Source: JAWCLZ01 sp038850275
GTDB taxonomy: Archaea; Halobacteriota; JAWCLZ01
Assembly: GCA_038850275.1 (NCBI GenBank)
Contig: JAWCLZ010000001.1
Location: 1-64,000, forward strand
Length of the DNA stretch: 64,000 nucleotides
Direction of reading: 5' to 3'
Position numbers and translations under genes: made by a program. The first letter of the stretch is position 1, and each line of letters starts with the position of its first letter. The notes below the pieces were generated by a model. That model saw only the letters and a list, made by a program, of their open reading frames with translations, did not search any database and was not told the DNA's origin. This document shows, piece after piece, positions 1-8,898 of this stretch.

Positions 1-288
1 AAGATTTTAAAGCAAAAGGTAGCTAAGGAAGCAAAATTCTTCAAAGCACTTAGCGATCCCCTTAGACTTCAGATCTTGAGAGCACTTGAAGTGAGCGAGC
101 TATGCGTCTGCATACTTGTAGCGCTTACTAATTATAATTACTCCGCTTTATCACATCATTTAAAGCTATTGAAAGAAGCTGGGTTGGTGGATGTAAAGAG
201 AAATGGAAACTTCTTGATATATAGTTTAACTGATTCAGGAAGAGAAATACTTGCCAAGCTTCAAGGTATGATCTTTAAAAGGCAATAA
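1..288 (+). CDS. ArsR-family metal-sensing transcriptional regulator (5' end missing)
   Basis: The frame is open from base 1, so the gene starts before the window. The first TTG in the window, at 76, lies inside the conserved region and is not the start. The visible 95 residues form a winged helix-turn-helix: the N-terminal part contains FFKALSDPLRLQIL, the recognition part contains SALSHHLKLLKEAGLV, and a beta wing (NGNFLIYSLT) follows. The motif ELCVC matches the metal/metalloid-binding Cys pair of the ArsR/SmtB alpha-3 site. By family knowledge it would repress a metal or arsenic resistance gene and release DNA on binding the ligand. The neighbours to the right do not show the target, which probably lies to the left of the window. 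Confidence 0.85.
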   Translation, partial: KILKQKVAKEAKFFKALSDPLRLQILRALEVSELCVCILVALTNYNYSALSHHLKLLKEAGLVDVKRNGNFLIYSLTDSGREILAKLQGMIFKRQ

Positions 289-348
289 TTGGAAAAGAAC
301 ATTAGCAACAGATATCAAGGCGTTGAAATAGTTGATAGCTTAACATCG

Positions 349-795
349 CTATAGCTCTATGATCATTGCTTCTTCATCGCATTTTGGAAACTTAGGGCAT
401 TTCACACACTCGCTCCAAACCTTAGCGTGAAGCTTCGCTCTATTAATCTTTTTAAACCCAAGTTTTTGGAAGAAAACTGGAATGGTTGTGAGGGAGAAAA
501 CTTTTTTAACACCCAACTTTCTCGCCTCTCTCAATACTCTCTTTACAAGGTTGCTAGCTATCCCTCGCCTCCTGTAACTCGCGTGCACAACTAAAGTTCT
601 AAGCTCCCCTAAATCTTCGCCAAATATATGTAGATTGCAGCAAGCAATGATTTTTCCATCGCTCTCGCCAACGATATAGCCCCTGATATCTTCACAGATC
701 TCCATTAAAGAGCGCTTCAATACATCTTCCCCGCCGTGTTCATCGATTAATTTTTTAATAGCTCTAGCATCCTTGAGTTTAGCTGCTCTAAACAC
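349..795 (-). CDS. GNAT N-acetyltransferase, archaeal ArgA-like
   Basis: 148 residues, a single GNAT domain. The acetyl-CoA pyrophosphate loop is visible as RRRGIASNLV around residues 77-86, followed by the beta-strand region VKKVFSLTT. The C-terminal part contains AKVWSECVKCPKFPKCDE, a Cys-rich tail that I associate with archaeal N-acetylglutamate synthase-type GNATs (arginine biosynthesis). The ATG at 795 is used. The enzyme would transfer an acetyl group from acetyl-CoA to an amino group, plausibly glutamate. No arginine gene is adjacent, so the substrate is inferred from the family only. It is followed on the same strand by the EamA transporter region, but the intergenic spacing does not prove an operon. 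Confidence 0.75.
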   Translation of the reverse strand: MFRAAKLKDARAIKKLIDEHGGEDVLKRSLMEICEDIRGYIVGESDGKIIACCNLHIFGEDLGELRTLVVHASYRRRGIASNLVKRVLREARKLGVKKVFSLTTIPVFFQKLGFKKINRAKLHAKVWSECVKCPKFPKCDEEAMIIEL

Positions 796-819
796 ATAGG
801 GAAATACTCCTCTGCATTA

Positions 820-1680
820 TTAAGAATTGCGCTCCCGCATTACTAAGATCACACTGGCTATGATAGCAGCGCCGCCTAGAAGCATGAAAATACTAGGGCT
901 CTCACCGAGGATAGCGATGGCAATTGCAATCCCGCTTATTGGTTCGAGGGAGAGCACTATTATCCCTCGGGATGCTTTTACCTTGCTCAATCCATTGAAA
1001 TATAGAGAGAAGGAAATGGCTGTGGGGATTAATCCAAGCAAAATTAAAGGAAAGAAATTAGCAAATAAAGCTACAATTGGGACATCTAGCGCGAAAGGTA
1101 GGAAAATTAAAGCTGAGATAAAATTGAGCCATACTGCTTGAGCATATCCAGTGTAGCTATCCCTGAGATATCTACTTAAAATTGCTTCAAGGCCATAGCA
1201 AAATCCAGATAGCAATCCAAAAGCAATTCCAGTGAAATAGATTGATCCAATTTCGAAAAATGGATTTACCATTAATAGCACGCCTAAGATGGATAAACAA
1301 ATCGCTGTAATAGTGATTTTATTGATTTTCTCTCCTAGAAATAAATTTGAGAGCACTGCGACAAACACCGGCGCGGTGTATAAAAGTAGAATTGCAACTG
1401 CAAATGAAGTTGTTTTAATTGCAGTGAAGTAGGCATAAATGGTAATTGCCATAAGAAATCCCATTGAAAATAGATAGAACTTCTTCCCCTTGGGAATTAA
1501 ACTTGATATGCTGCCTTGAAGCAGGGAGAAAAAAAGTAAGAAAATTCCCCCTAGAGAAGTGCGGTAGAAAACAGTTGCTTCAACATTGAGATTTATTGTT
1601 TTAACGAAGATACCTACAGTGCCAAAGAGCACAGCTGCGAGTGCGATTTCAAAATAGCCCTTCATTTCCTTAGAAACCAC
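820..1680 (-). CDS. EamA/DMT-superfamily membrane transporter
   Basis: 286 residues made almost entirely of hydrophobic segments, about ten predicted membrane helices in two homologous halves, as is usual for the drug/metabolite transporter (EamA, RhaT-like) family. The first half opens with GYFEIALAAVLFGTVGIFVK and the second carries GLLSGFCYGLEAILSRYL. The tail ends in a short charged stretch (MRERNS). Members export small metabolites such as amino acids or their derivatives, and the substrate cannot be read from the sequence. The gene lies upstream of the GNAT gene on the same strand with a 24-base gap, so the two may be cotranscribed. The opposite-strand ORF within it is a shadow. Confidence 0.8.
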   Translation of the reverse strand: MVSKEMKGYFEIALAAVLFGTVGIFVKTINLNVEATVFYRTSLGGIFLLFFSLLQGSISSLIPKGKKFYLFSMGFLMAITIYAYFTAIKTTSFAVAILLLYTAPVFVAVLSNLFLGEKINKITITAICLSILGVLLMVNPFFEIGSIYFTGIAFGLLSGFCYGLEAILSRYLRDSYTGYAQAVWLNFISALIFLPFALDVPIVALFANFFPLILLGLIPTAISFSLYFNGLSKVKASRGIIVLSLEPISGIAIAIAILGESPSIFMLLGGAAIIASVILVMRERNS

Positions 1681-1774
1681 ATCTTTTTTTGATGGTGTAT
1701 GGTTTATTTAAAACTTTCAACCTTTAAAACTTTCAACCCAAATATTTATTACAGATAAATGCAAAAATCTATTT

Positions 1775-2566
1775 GTGCTAAGGAATTTCGCGAGGGTTTC
1801 TGAGATCGTTATTTGTCTCAATTGCCCAAGACAGCTCTACTTCACTTTGAATAGTTCTATCGAGAGAAAAAACATAATTGCCCACCTCATCCATCTATTT
1901 CTCCGCGAGCTAGGTTTTCGAATTCCTTCTCTCTTAGTCAATGAGCAGTACTTACTTGATGAATTGAAAAAAGCTCTAGAAGTTATCGCAGGTGAAATTA
2001 ATTTGATCTATCGAAATGATTTGATTAACGTGGATGGTGAGCAGTTATTACAAGCTAAAAATGCAGTTGAAGTGGAATTGCAAAATATAGCAAATGGAAT
2101 TAAGAAATCTATAGAGATATATGGAAAAGCAAAACTATATCAACTTATTTCCCCTTGGAGAATCGAAGAGGAAATGAATTCATCAAAACATATGCTAGTT
2201 GGAAGAGTGGATAAAATAGTGAGAATCAATGAGGAAGTCATTCCCTCAATAATAAAAACAGGCACGCTACCGGAATATGGTGTCTGGTATGGCGATAGGA
2301 TTCAACTTACAGCTTACTCAATATTAATTGAGGAAAAGTTTGATGTAGCAATTGAGAGGGGAATAGTGGAATACACTCGATTTGGTACATTGCGAGAGAT
2401 TGCAATAAAAAATAGTGATCGAAGAAAAGTTTTGGAAATTAGAGATAAAGTCTTGAGGATTAAAAATGGATATTTTCCAGAGCCAAATAGCAAAAATCAA
2501 TGCAATCACTGCAGCTTCAAAACTAGCTGTGAATCACGAGTTTCCTTAGCATCGAAATACTTTTAA
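1775..2566 (+). CDS. Cas4/Dna2-type PD-(D/E)XK nuclease with Fe-S cysteines
   Basis: 263 residues starting at a GTG. The N-terminus has CLNCPRQLYF and the C-terminus has CNHCSFKTSC, the split cysteine arrangement of Cas4/DUF83 nucleases that bind a 4Fe-4S cluster. The central region has GRVDKI (active-site Asp) followed by PSIIKTG, which fits the D...(E/Q)xK core, and GDRIQLTAYSILIEE, which matches the QxxxY motif region. Known members cut or resect DNA ends and act in CRISPR adaptation or repair. No cas1, cas2 or repeat array is in the window, so this is probably a solo Cas4-like nuclease with a repair role. The catalytic assignment is from motif order only. Confidence 0.7.
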   Translation: MLRNFARVSEIVICLNCPRQLYFTLNSSIERKNIIAHLIHLFLRELGFRIPSLLVNEQYLLDELKKALEVIAGEINLIYRNDLINVDGEQLLQAKNAVEVELQNIANGIKKSIEIYGKAKLYQLISPWRIEEEMNSSKHMLVGRVDKIVRINEEVIPSIIKTGTLPEYGVWYGDRIQLTAYSILIEEKFDVAIERGIVEYTRFGTLREIAIKNSDRRKVLEIRDKVLRIKNGYFPEPNSKNQCNHCSFKTSCESRVSLASKYF

Positions 2567-2609
2567 TTAACGTTATTAACAAGGATACTAGCAAATTTTA
2601 TTAGAAGAG

Positions 2610-3200
2610 ATGGAGATAAAGTGTGACGTGTTAAGCAAGGTTAAGCTCTCGAGAATCTTGGATCCCTTCGCTAAATTTTTTCTCCACCTAGGTTTAAGCC
2701 CCAATCAAATTACAATAATTGGATTCTCCTTGGGCTTAATAGCTAGCTATACCCTAGCAATTGGGCATTTCTCCCTAGGTGGTTTTTTAATCATGATCTG
2801 CGGTTTCTTCGATGCATTAGATGGAGCTGTTGCTAGGCTCTCAGCTAGAGTAACCCCCTTCGGTGGAATCTTAGATTCAACTTTAGATAGAATAGTAGAT
2901 GCTTTACTTCTCATAGGAATAGGCGCTAGTAACGCGGTGGACTGGTTACCAATAGCACTTGCAATTACCCTCTCCTTTTTAGTTAGCTATATAAGAGCTA
3001 GAAGTGAGGCTACTGGGATGATTAAAAAACTAGACGTGGGCATAGCTGAGAGAGCTGAGAGAATGCTAATCCTTGCAGTTGGTTTAATAGTAGGGTTTAT
3101 AAAGGAGGCAGTATTTTTACTCATATTGCTATCGCTAATAACAGTGATCTGGAGGTTAATTCAAGCAAAGAGATTGATTGAAAAAATTGAAAATATTTGA
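2610..3200 (+). CDS. Archaetidylinositol phosphate synthase (CDP-alcohol phosphatidyltransferase)
   Basis: 196 residues with about six membrane helices. The CDP-alcohol phosphatidyltransferase signature is complete: DALDGAVARLSARV followed by GGILDSTLD, supplying the four metal-binding aspartates of D-x2-D-G-x2-A-R-x8-G-x3-D-x3-D. The gene directly downstream encodes inositol-phosphate synthase, so the acceptor is most likely L-myo-inositol-1-phosphate and the product archaetidylinositol phosphate, a precursor of archaeal inositol ether lipids. The reaction takes place at the inner face of the membrane. The substrate assignment is inference from this neighbour; the family is certain. The 62-base gap to the next gene is compatible with one transcript. 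Confidence 0.85.
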   Translation: MEIKCDVLSKVKLSRILDPFAKFFLHLGLSPNQITIIGFSLGLIASYTLAIGHFSLGGFLIMICGFFDALDGAVARLSARVTPFGGILDSTLDRIVDALLLIGIGASNAVDWLPIALAITLSFLVSYIRARSEATGMIKKLDVGIAERAERMLILAVGLIVGFIKEAVFLLILLSLITVIWRLIQAKRLIEKIENI

Positions 3201-3262
3201 AAAATGATTGAAAAAGATTAAATTAGATAATGTATCTTAACAAAAAGCAGTGAGGTTAGAGA

Positions 3263-4324
3263 ATGGAGGAGATCAGAGTTGCAATAGCAGGCGTGGGAAA
3301 TGTGGCTAGTGCTTTAGTGCAGGGCGTTGAGTACTATAGAAATTGCAAGGATGAATTTATACCTGGAGTCATGCATCCAATTTTAGGAGGCTATACCATC
3401 GGGAGTATAAAATTCGTAGCTGCTTTTGATGTGAATAAAAATAAAGTGGGCCAAGACTTAGCGAAAGCAATATTTGTGAAGCCAAATTGCGCTCTGAAGA
3501 TAAAAGATGTACCCTTAACTGGGGTTAAGGTGCAAAAAGGACCAGTGCTCGATGGCATTGGACGCTATTTGAGAGAGAAAATTCCAATAGACGATCGTCA
3601 GCAACCTGTAGATGTGGAAAAAGCATTGCGTAAATCTAAGGCAGATGTGCTCGTCATCTTAGTGCCAGTGGGTTCAGATAGAGCCGCTAGATACTATGCT
3701 GAATGTGCTTTGAATGCAGGCGTGGCAGTGGTAAATGGAATGCCAGCTTTAATCGCAAACAATCCAGAGTTAATAGCACTTGCGGAGAAAAAAAGAGTGC
3801 CTGTGATAGGGGATGATGTGAAGAGCCAAGTGGGTGCAACGATTACCCATAGAGCTTTGATAGAAATGATGGTAAATCGAGGGGTTAAAATCCATAATAC
3901 CTATCAACTTAATATAGGTGGAGATATGGATTTCTACAACATGTTGGAAAGAGAGAGACTAATAACTAAGAAGATCACAAAAACCGAGGCAGTGAAAAGC
4001 TTGGTTCCATATGAAATGCCAACTCATATAGGGCCAAGTGATTATGTGGAGTTCTTGAACAACACCAAGATTGCTTTTATAAGAATAATTGCTAGCAAAT
4101 TCTGCGATGTACCAGTATCAATTGAGGTAAAACTTGAGGTGCAAGATGCTTATAACTCAGCAGGAATATTAGTTGATGCTATTCGCTGTAGTAAAATAGC
4201 TCAAGATCGCAAACTAGGCGGGGCTATAATACCTGCAAGTGCTTATTATATGAAGAAACCTCCAATGCAAATGCCAGATGCTCAAGCAAAGGCTGAGTTG
4301 GAAAAATTCATAAATCAGAGATAA
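3263..4324 (+). CDS. ino1: Inositol-3-phosphate synthase (archaeal type)
   Basis: 353 residues, the usual length of the short archaeal/bacterial form. The N-terminal Rossmann fold shows VAIAGVGNVASALVQGVEYY (NAD-binding), and the middle shows VVNGMPALIANN and GDDVKSQVGATITHR, the conserved catalytic and tetramerisation segments of the family, then a second segment LNIGGDMDFYNM. The enzyme converts glucose-6-phosphate to L-myo-inositol-phosphate by an NAD-dependent oxidation, aldol-type cyclisation and reduction. It lies immediately after the CDP-alcohol phosphatidyltransferase, which would use its product. The ATG at 3263 follows GTGAGGTTAG, a reasonable ribosome-binding site. Confidence 0.92.
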   Translation: MEEIRVAIAGVGNVASALVQGVEYYRNCKDEFIPGVMHPILGGYTIGSIKFVAAFDVNKNKVGQDLAKAIFVKPNCALKIKDVPLTGVKVQKGPVLDGIGRYLREKIPIDDRQQPVDVEKALRKSKADVLVILVPVGSDRAARYYAECALNAGVAVVNGMPALIANNPELIALAEKKRVPVIGDDVKSQVGATITHRALIEMMVNRGVKIHNTYQLNIGGDMDFYNMLERERLITKKITKTEAVKSLVPYEMPTHIGPSDYVEFLNNTKIAFIRIIASKFCDVPVSIEVKLEVQDAYNSAGILVDAIRCSKIAQDRKLGGAIIPASAYYMKKPPMQMPDAQAKAELEKFINQR

Positions 4325-4346
4325 ATATAATGAAATTGATATTGGA

Positions 4347-4432
4347 AGCCCGGTGGTGTAGTGGTCAATCATGCGGGACTCTGGAGCTAATGGAGATATC
4401 CTGCGACCGAGGTTCGAATCCTCGCCGGGCTA
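4347..4432 (+). tRNA. tRNA-Gln(CTG) with a 13-nt intron
   Basis: Acceptor arms AGCCCGG and CCGGGCT pair perfectly, with discriminator A at 4432 and no encoded CCA. The T-loop GGTTCGAATCC is standard. The anticodon stem is CGGGA (4374-4378) with TCCTG (4399-4403), and the loop reads CTCTGG then A, giving anticodon CTG at 4381-4383. The intron occupies 4385-4397, between positions 37 and 38. The pairing CTCT/GGAG with three-base bulges GGA and ATA places both cuts exactly there, so the bulge-helix-bulge rule is met although the intron itself is only a small loop. Confidence 0.93.
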
Positions 4433-4494
4433 TTTTTTACAACGTTAATCAAGTTTATATCCAAGGATGGTAAAACTTAGGCAGGGAGAAGAAA

Positions 4495-7400
4495 TTGGTT
4501 AAAGAAATAATAGCTCACTATGATGCAATTCAAGTGGAAAAAGAAGTAATGCAATTCTGGCTAGATAATGATGTATATAAAAAAGTGCGTGAGCTTCGAA
4601 GTTCAGGTCAGAGATTTTTCTTCGTAGATGGTCCGCCTTATACCACTGGGCGGATTCATCTTGGTACTGCTTGGAATAAAATTTTGAAAGACGCAATCCT
4701 GCGATATAAATCAATGAAGGGCTTTAATTTATTCGATCGAGCAGGTTGGGATATGCATGGCTTGCCGATTGAAGTTAAGGTTGAAGCTTATCTTGGTTTC
4801 AAGTCTAAGAAAGAGATAGAGCAGTTTGGAATTGATAAATTTGTTTCAGAATGCAAGCGCTTTGCTCTAGAGCATATGAAGACAATGACTCAGCAGTTCC
4901 AACGCCTTGGTTCTTGGCTTAACTGGGAGAATCCTTATATGACAATTAAAAATGAATACATTGAAGCAGCTTGGTGGACATTGAAGAAAGCTTGGGAACA
5001 AGGATTACTTGAGCAGGGAAAGCGCGTTGTCAATTGGTGCCCAAGATGTGAAACCGCTATAGCTGATTCTGAAGTGGAATACTGGGATGAGGAAGATCCC
5101 TCGATTTATGTTAAATTTCCAGTAATAGGGGAAGAGAATACCTATCTTGTGATCTGGACAACCACTCCTTGGACTATTCCTGCAAATTTAGCAGTTGCTG
5201 CTCACCCGAGTTTTGAATATGTAAAAGTTAGAGTAATTAAAAATGGAAAGGAGGAAAAATTAATCCTTGCCTCAGCTCAAGCTGAAGCAGTTTTAAGGAA
5301 GGGGAATTATGAGCATTTTGAAATAGTTGAGCGAATGCTGGGTGAAGACCTAGCTAAGCTTAACTACGAACATCCTTTGAAGAAACAAGTGCCAAAGCAG
5401 GAATTCATCCATAGGGTTTATCTAGCTGATTTTGTAACAGCTGAGAACACAGGCTTAGTGCACATTGCCCCTGGGCATGGCTTGGAGGACTTCTACCTTG
5501 GGCTTGAGAAGGGATTACCAATCTTCTGCCCAGTTGATTCAGCTGGCTGCTTTACTGAGGAAGCTGGTGAATATAGATATAAATATACTCGCGAGGCAAA
5601 TAGCGATATCATAAGTGATTTAGAGAAGCAGGGCTATTTGCTTTCTAATGAAAAAATTTTGCATAGATATGGCCACTGCTGGCGCTGCAAAACCCCTATA
5701 ATATACCTCGCAACTGAGCAGTGGTTCATAAAAGTCAGCGAGCTTAAGCAGAAAATGCTTGAGGAAGTGGACAAGATAACTTGGTATCCAGATTGGGCTG
5801 GCTATGCTAGATTCAAAGATTGGATAAGTGGTGTTAGAGACTGGTGCATATCTAGGCAGAGATACTGGGGTATCCCACTGCCCATCTGGAAATGTGAGAG
5901 TTGTAAAGCAATAGAAGTCATAGGCACTATTCAAGAGCTGGAGGAGAAAGCTGGTGTTACTTGTGGGGATTTGCATAGACCATATGTGGATGAGATTGAA
6001 TTACCATGCAAATGTGGATCTAAAATGAAGCGAGTGAGTGATGTATTTGATGTATGGTTTGATTCAGCTGTTGCAAGCTGGGCTGCTTTGAATTTTCCAA
6101 GAGATACTCAGCAGTTTGAGAAATGGTGGCCAGCTGATTTTATAACCGAGGGACACGATCAAACAAGAGGGTGGTTCTACTCCCAGCTTGGGGCTAGTTT
6201 AGTTGCTTTTGGAAAAGCACCATATAAATCTGTGCTCATGCATGGCTTCACCCTTGATGAGCAAGGGAGGAAAATGTCCAAGAGCTTAGGAAACGTCGTT
6301 GCCCCTGAAGATGTTATTGAAAAATTTGGCGCTGATACTTTAAGATTCTACGTACTTTCTTCAAATGCACCTTGGGAGGACTTAAGATTCAACTGGGAAG
6401 AAGTTATGAATGCAAATCGCTTTCTCAACATCTTCTGGAATGTCCATCGCTTTCCATTGCCCTATATGGAGCTTGATAAATTTGATCCAGCTAAGGTGAA
6501 ATATGCTGATGTAGAGCAATATTTAAGGTATGAGGATAAATGGATTCTATCGCGATTGCAGTCTTTAATTAAAGAAGTAACCACTTCAATTGAAGGCTAT
6601 CAAATCCATAAAGCCACGCGCTTGCTCTCTGAGTTTATACTTGAAGACCTCTCCCGTTGGTATGTACAGCTCATCCGCCCGAGGACTTGGGTTGAGAGGG
6701 AGGATCTGGATAAACTAGCTGCATATTATACCATCTACAATGTATTGAAAACAGTGGTGAAATTAATAGCTCCATTCACGCCCTTCATTGCTGAGAAAAT
6801 ATATAGAAACCTAGTAATTACATCTGATCCAAATTCGGTGCATATGTGTGATTATCCCATTGCTGATGAAACTCTTATTGATAGAGAACTTGAATTAGAT
6901 ATGAGAATCGCTAGAGAGATCGTGGAAGCCTCGCTTAATGCTAGGCAAAAATCTAAACGCAAGTTGAGATGGCCAGTTAGGAGAATAATTATTTCACCTC
7001 GAGATGAAAGAGTGGTTAAAGCTGCTAAGAAACTCGCGAGGGTAATTCAAGATCAAGCTAATTCGAAAGAAATAATAGTTTTAAATCTAAATGAAAACTG
7101 GAGGGAAATTGGTCTTGAAGTGGTACCAAACCCAAGTGCTATTGGACCTAAGTTTAAAGCAAAGGCAGCTGTAGTTATGAATGCATTGAGGAATTTGAAT
7201 GGATTTAAATTAAAGGATAAGCCAAGTTTTGAGCTTGAAATCGATGGGGAGAGTTTTACTATAACTCAAGATATGGTTAGCTATCGAGAGAAAATCCCGG
7301 AAAACTTAGCAGCTGCTGACTTCACCCTTGGAAGAGTCTATGTGGATATAACATTGGATGAAGACCTCGAGGCAGAGGGCTATTCTCGAGAGATATTGAG

Positions 7401-7629
7401 GCGAATTCAAGATATGCGTAGAGAGTTAAAGTTGGAAATCGAGGAACTCGTGGATGTTTCTATTGAAATCGATGTGAATAGAATTAAAGGATATATTGAA
7501 AAATGGCGGGATTATATTAAGCATGAAACCAGAGCAAGGAATTTAGAATTCACCCAAGCTAAGGGCTTTGTTAAAGAATGGATTATTGAAGATGTTAATC
7601 TAAAGATAGGATTGGAGCGATTAAAGTAA
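4495..7629 (+). CDS. ileS: Isoleucyl-tRNA synthetase
   Basis: 1044 residues, class I synthetase of normal archaeal length. The HIGH-type motif is HLGT at residues 55-58 within GRIHLGTAWNK, and the KMSKS loop is KMSKS at 593-597. A CWRC motif (YGHCWRC) and the editing domain (WTTTPWTIPANLAVA) are present, with a Zn-type pair CKCGS later. The C-terminal part carries the tRNA-binding helices and anticodon-binding domain. It charges tRNA-Ile and edits valine. The start is a TTG at 4495 preceded by GGCAGGGAG; the next in-frame Met is at residue 19, too far in. mptE follows after 2 bases, so the two are probably cotranscribed. Confidence 0.97.
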   Translation: MVKEIIAHYDAIQVEKEVMQFWLDNDVYKKVRELRSSGQRFFFVDGPPYTTGRIHLGTAWNKILKDAILRYKSMKGFNLFDRAGWDMHGLPIEVKVEAYLGFKSKKEIEQFGIDKFVSECKRFALEHMKTMTQQFQRLGSWLNWENPYMTIKNEYIEAAWWTLKKAWEQGLLEQGKRVVNWCPRCETAIADSEVEYWDEEDPSIYVKFPVIGEENTYLVIWTTTPWTIPANLAVAAHPSFEYVKVRVIKNGKEEKLILASAQAEAVLRKGNYEHFEIVERMLGEDLAKLNYEHPLKKQVPKQEFIHRVYLADFVTAENTGLVHIAPGHGLEDFYLGLEKGLPIFCPVDSAGCFTEEAGEYRYKYTREANSDIISDLEKQGYLLSNEKILHRYGHCWRCKTPIIYLATEQWFIKVSELKQKMLEEVDKITWYPDWAGYARFKDWISGVRDWCISRQRYWGIPLPIWKCESCKAIEVIGTIQELEEKAGVTCGDLHRPYVDEIELPCKCGSKMKRVSDVFDVWFDSAVASWAALNFPRDTQQFEKWWPADFITEGHDQTRGWFYSQLGASLVAFGKAPYKSVLMHGFTLDEQGRKMSKSLGNVVAPEDVIEKFGADTLRFYVLSSNAPWEDLRFNWEEVMNANRFLNIFWNVHRFPLPYMELDKFDPAKVKYADVEQYLRYEDKWILSRLQSLIKEVTTSIEGYQIHKATRLLSEFILEDLSRWYVQLIRPRTWVEREDLDKLAAYYTIYNVLKTVVKLIAPFTPFIAEKIYRNLVITSDPNSVHMCDYPIADETLIDRELELDMRIAREIVEASLNARQKSKRKLRWPVRRIIISPRDERVVKAAKKLARVIQDQANSKEIIVLNLNENWREIGLEVVPNPSAIGPKFKAKAAVVMNALRNLNGFKLKDKPSFELEIDGESFTITQDMVSYREKIPENLAAADFTLGRVYVDITLDEDLEAEGYSREILRRIQDMRRELKLEIEELVDVSIEIDVNRIKGYIEKWRDYIKHETRARNLEFTQAKGFVKEWIIEDVNLKIGLERLK

Positions 7630-7631
7630 TA

Positions 7632-8258
7632 ATGAACTTTGAAAGCTGGGAGCCAATATATAAATTGATTTTAAAGGATTTTGGATACAGTAGAGAGAAA
7701 GATGAATATGCAGCTTTACTCATATCTAAGTTGATCTCTGATTTCAAGTTGGATAGACTTAAAGAGCTCATTGAAGGTCGAGATGTAGTTATCTGTGGAA
7801 AATCAAAGAAATTAGAGGAAGAGATAAAGGAAGTAGACCTCGAGGGAAAAGTAGTCATTGCTGCGGATGGTGCTACTTCAATTTTACTAAAGCATGAAAT
7901 TTATCCACATATAATTGTCTCAGACCTCGATGGTAATATGGATGATATATTTGAAGCTAATAGAAAAGGTGCTATAATTGTTGTACACGCACATGGTGAT
8001 AATATAGATAAACTCAAGCGCTTTGTGCCAGAGCTTAGAAATGCAATTGCTACTACTCAATCTAAGCCGCTTAATAATGTTTACAACTTCGGTGGATTCA
8101 CGGATGGCGATCGAGCTGCGTTTTTAGCGAAATCAATGGGGGCATCAAGCATAATATTGCTAGGTTTCGACTTCGATGATAAGGAGGTAAGCGAGGTCAA
8201 GAGAAAGAAACTTCAATGGGCTAAAAAATTAATAGATGAATATATAATAAAAATATAA
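7632..8258 (+). CDS. mptE: 6-hydroxymethylpterin pyrophosphokinase, MptE type (DUF115)
   Basis: 208 residues matching the DUF115 fold: VVIAADGATSILL, then IVSDLDGN and VVHAHGDN, with the nucleotide/metal-binding acidic residues in the SDLDG segment, and NFGGFTDGDRAAFLA near the end. MptE transfers pyrophosphate from ATP to 6-hydroxymethyl-7,8-dihydropterin, the step that archaea use instead of bacterial FolK on the way to tetrahydromethanopterin. Its presence supports a H4MPT-based one-carbon metabolism, in line with cdhC at the other end of the window. It starts two bases after ileS stops. Confidence 0.88.
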   Translation: MNFESWEPIYKLILKDFGYSREKDEYAALLISKLISDFKLDRLKELIEGRDVVICGKSKKLEEEIKEVDLEGKVVIAADGATSILLKHEIYPHIIVSDLDGNMDDIFEANRKGAIIVVHAHGDNIDKLKRFVPELRNAIATTQSKPLNNVYNFGGFTDGDRAAFLAKSMGASSIILLGFDFDDKEVSEVKRKKLQWAKKLIDEYIIKI

Positions 8259-8279
8259 AATAAAATTTAAAAATAAAAA

Positions 8280-8825
8280 TTAAGGAATTATTTTTAGTTT
8301 TTCTATCTCCGCATACCATTGCCAGTGCACTCTCAATAGCTTTGCAAAGTCAAAAACAGTTTTTAAACATAGTTCCACAATTTTTTCCCTATTAATTAAC
8401 TCCCCAACGCCAAAGCCCTTGCAATCTTTTTGATAGAATAATACAAATGGCCCGCGCTTGGTCCAGATTATATCTTCCTTCAAATCTATCTCGAATTCAT
8501 CAAGAATTGTCTCAACAGGAGCGATTAAAAAAGGATAGCATCTACAAGTAGCTGGTCTTAAATCATATATGGTGCAGAGATTGCTCTCTTCATCGAAGAA
8601 ATAACATCCAAAGTGCTTACACTTCTCACCCTTGGAGCGAATATGAGGCTGAAAGGAATTTGAAATATAAACATCAAGTTTATGATCAAGAAGACTCCCT
8701 AGTTTTCTAAGATCCTCTATATTTAAATCAACTCTAAGTGTGCGACAGCAATCTCCACATCTCAAGCACTTCCATCTATCCCCCCTATGCACTAATCCAA
8801 CCTTAAAATCCATAGGTCTTCTCAA
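8280..8825 (-). CDS. YkgJ-type CxxCxxCC metal-cluster protein
   Basis: 181 residues. The N-terminal CLRCGDCCRTL is the hallmark of the YkgJ/zinc-or-iron-chelating cluster family, followed by CKHFGC, CTIYDLRPATCRCYPF and a late single Cys in DCKGFG. Together they provide a rich set of ligands for an Fe-S or zinc centre. The biochemical role of the family is not settled. The ATG at 8825 is used, though the Met four codons later (8813) is equally possible. The gene converges on mptE with a 21-base A+T-rich gap that probably serves as a two-way terminator. Confidence 0.75.
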   Translation of the reverse strand: MRRPMDFKVGLVHRGDRWKCLRCGDCCRTLRVDLNIEDLRKLGSLLDHKLDVYISNSFQPHIRSKGEKCKHFGCYFFDEESNLCTIYDLRPATCRCYPFLIAPVETILDEFEIDLKEDIIWTKRGPFVLFYQKDCKGFGVGELINREKIVELCLKTVFDFAKLLRVHWQWYAEIEKLKIIP

Positions 8826-8898
8826 TTAATATGGAGTCCTAGGAATTTATATTTTCCCTTGATTGAATTTCATCATCTATTTATCTTTTTCATTTATC

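Noticed and set aside
827..1141. Plus-strand ORF opposite the EamA transporter
   Set aside because: It is a shadow of a gene with clear membrane-helix content on the minus strand.
1775..2566. A CRISPR-Cas locus around the Cas4-like gene
   Set aside because: No repeat array and no other cas gene can be found on either side.
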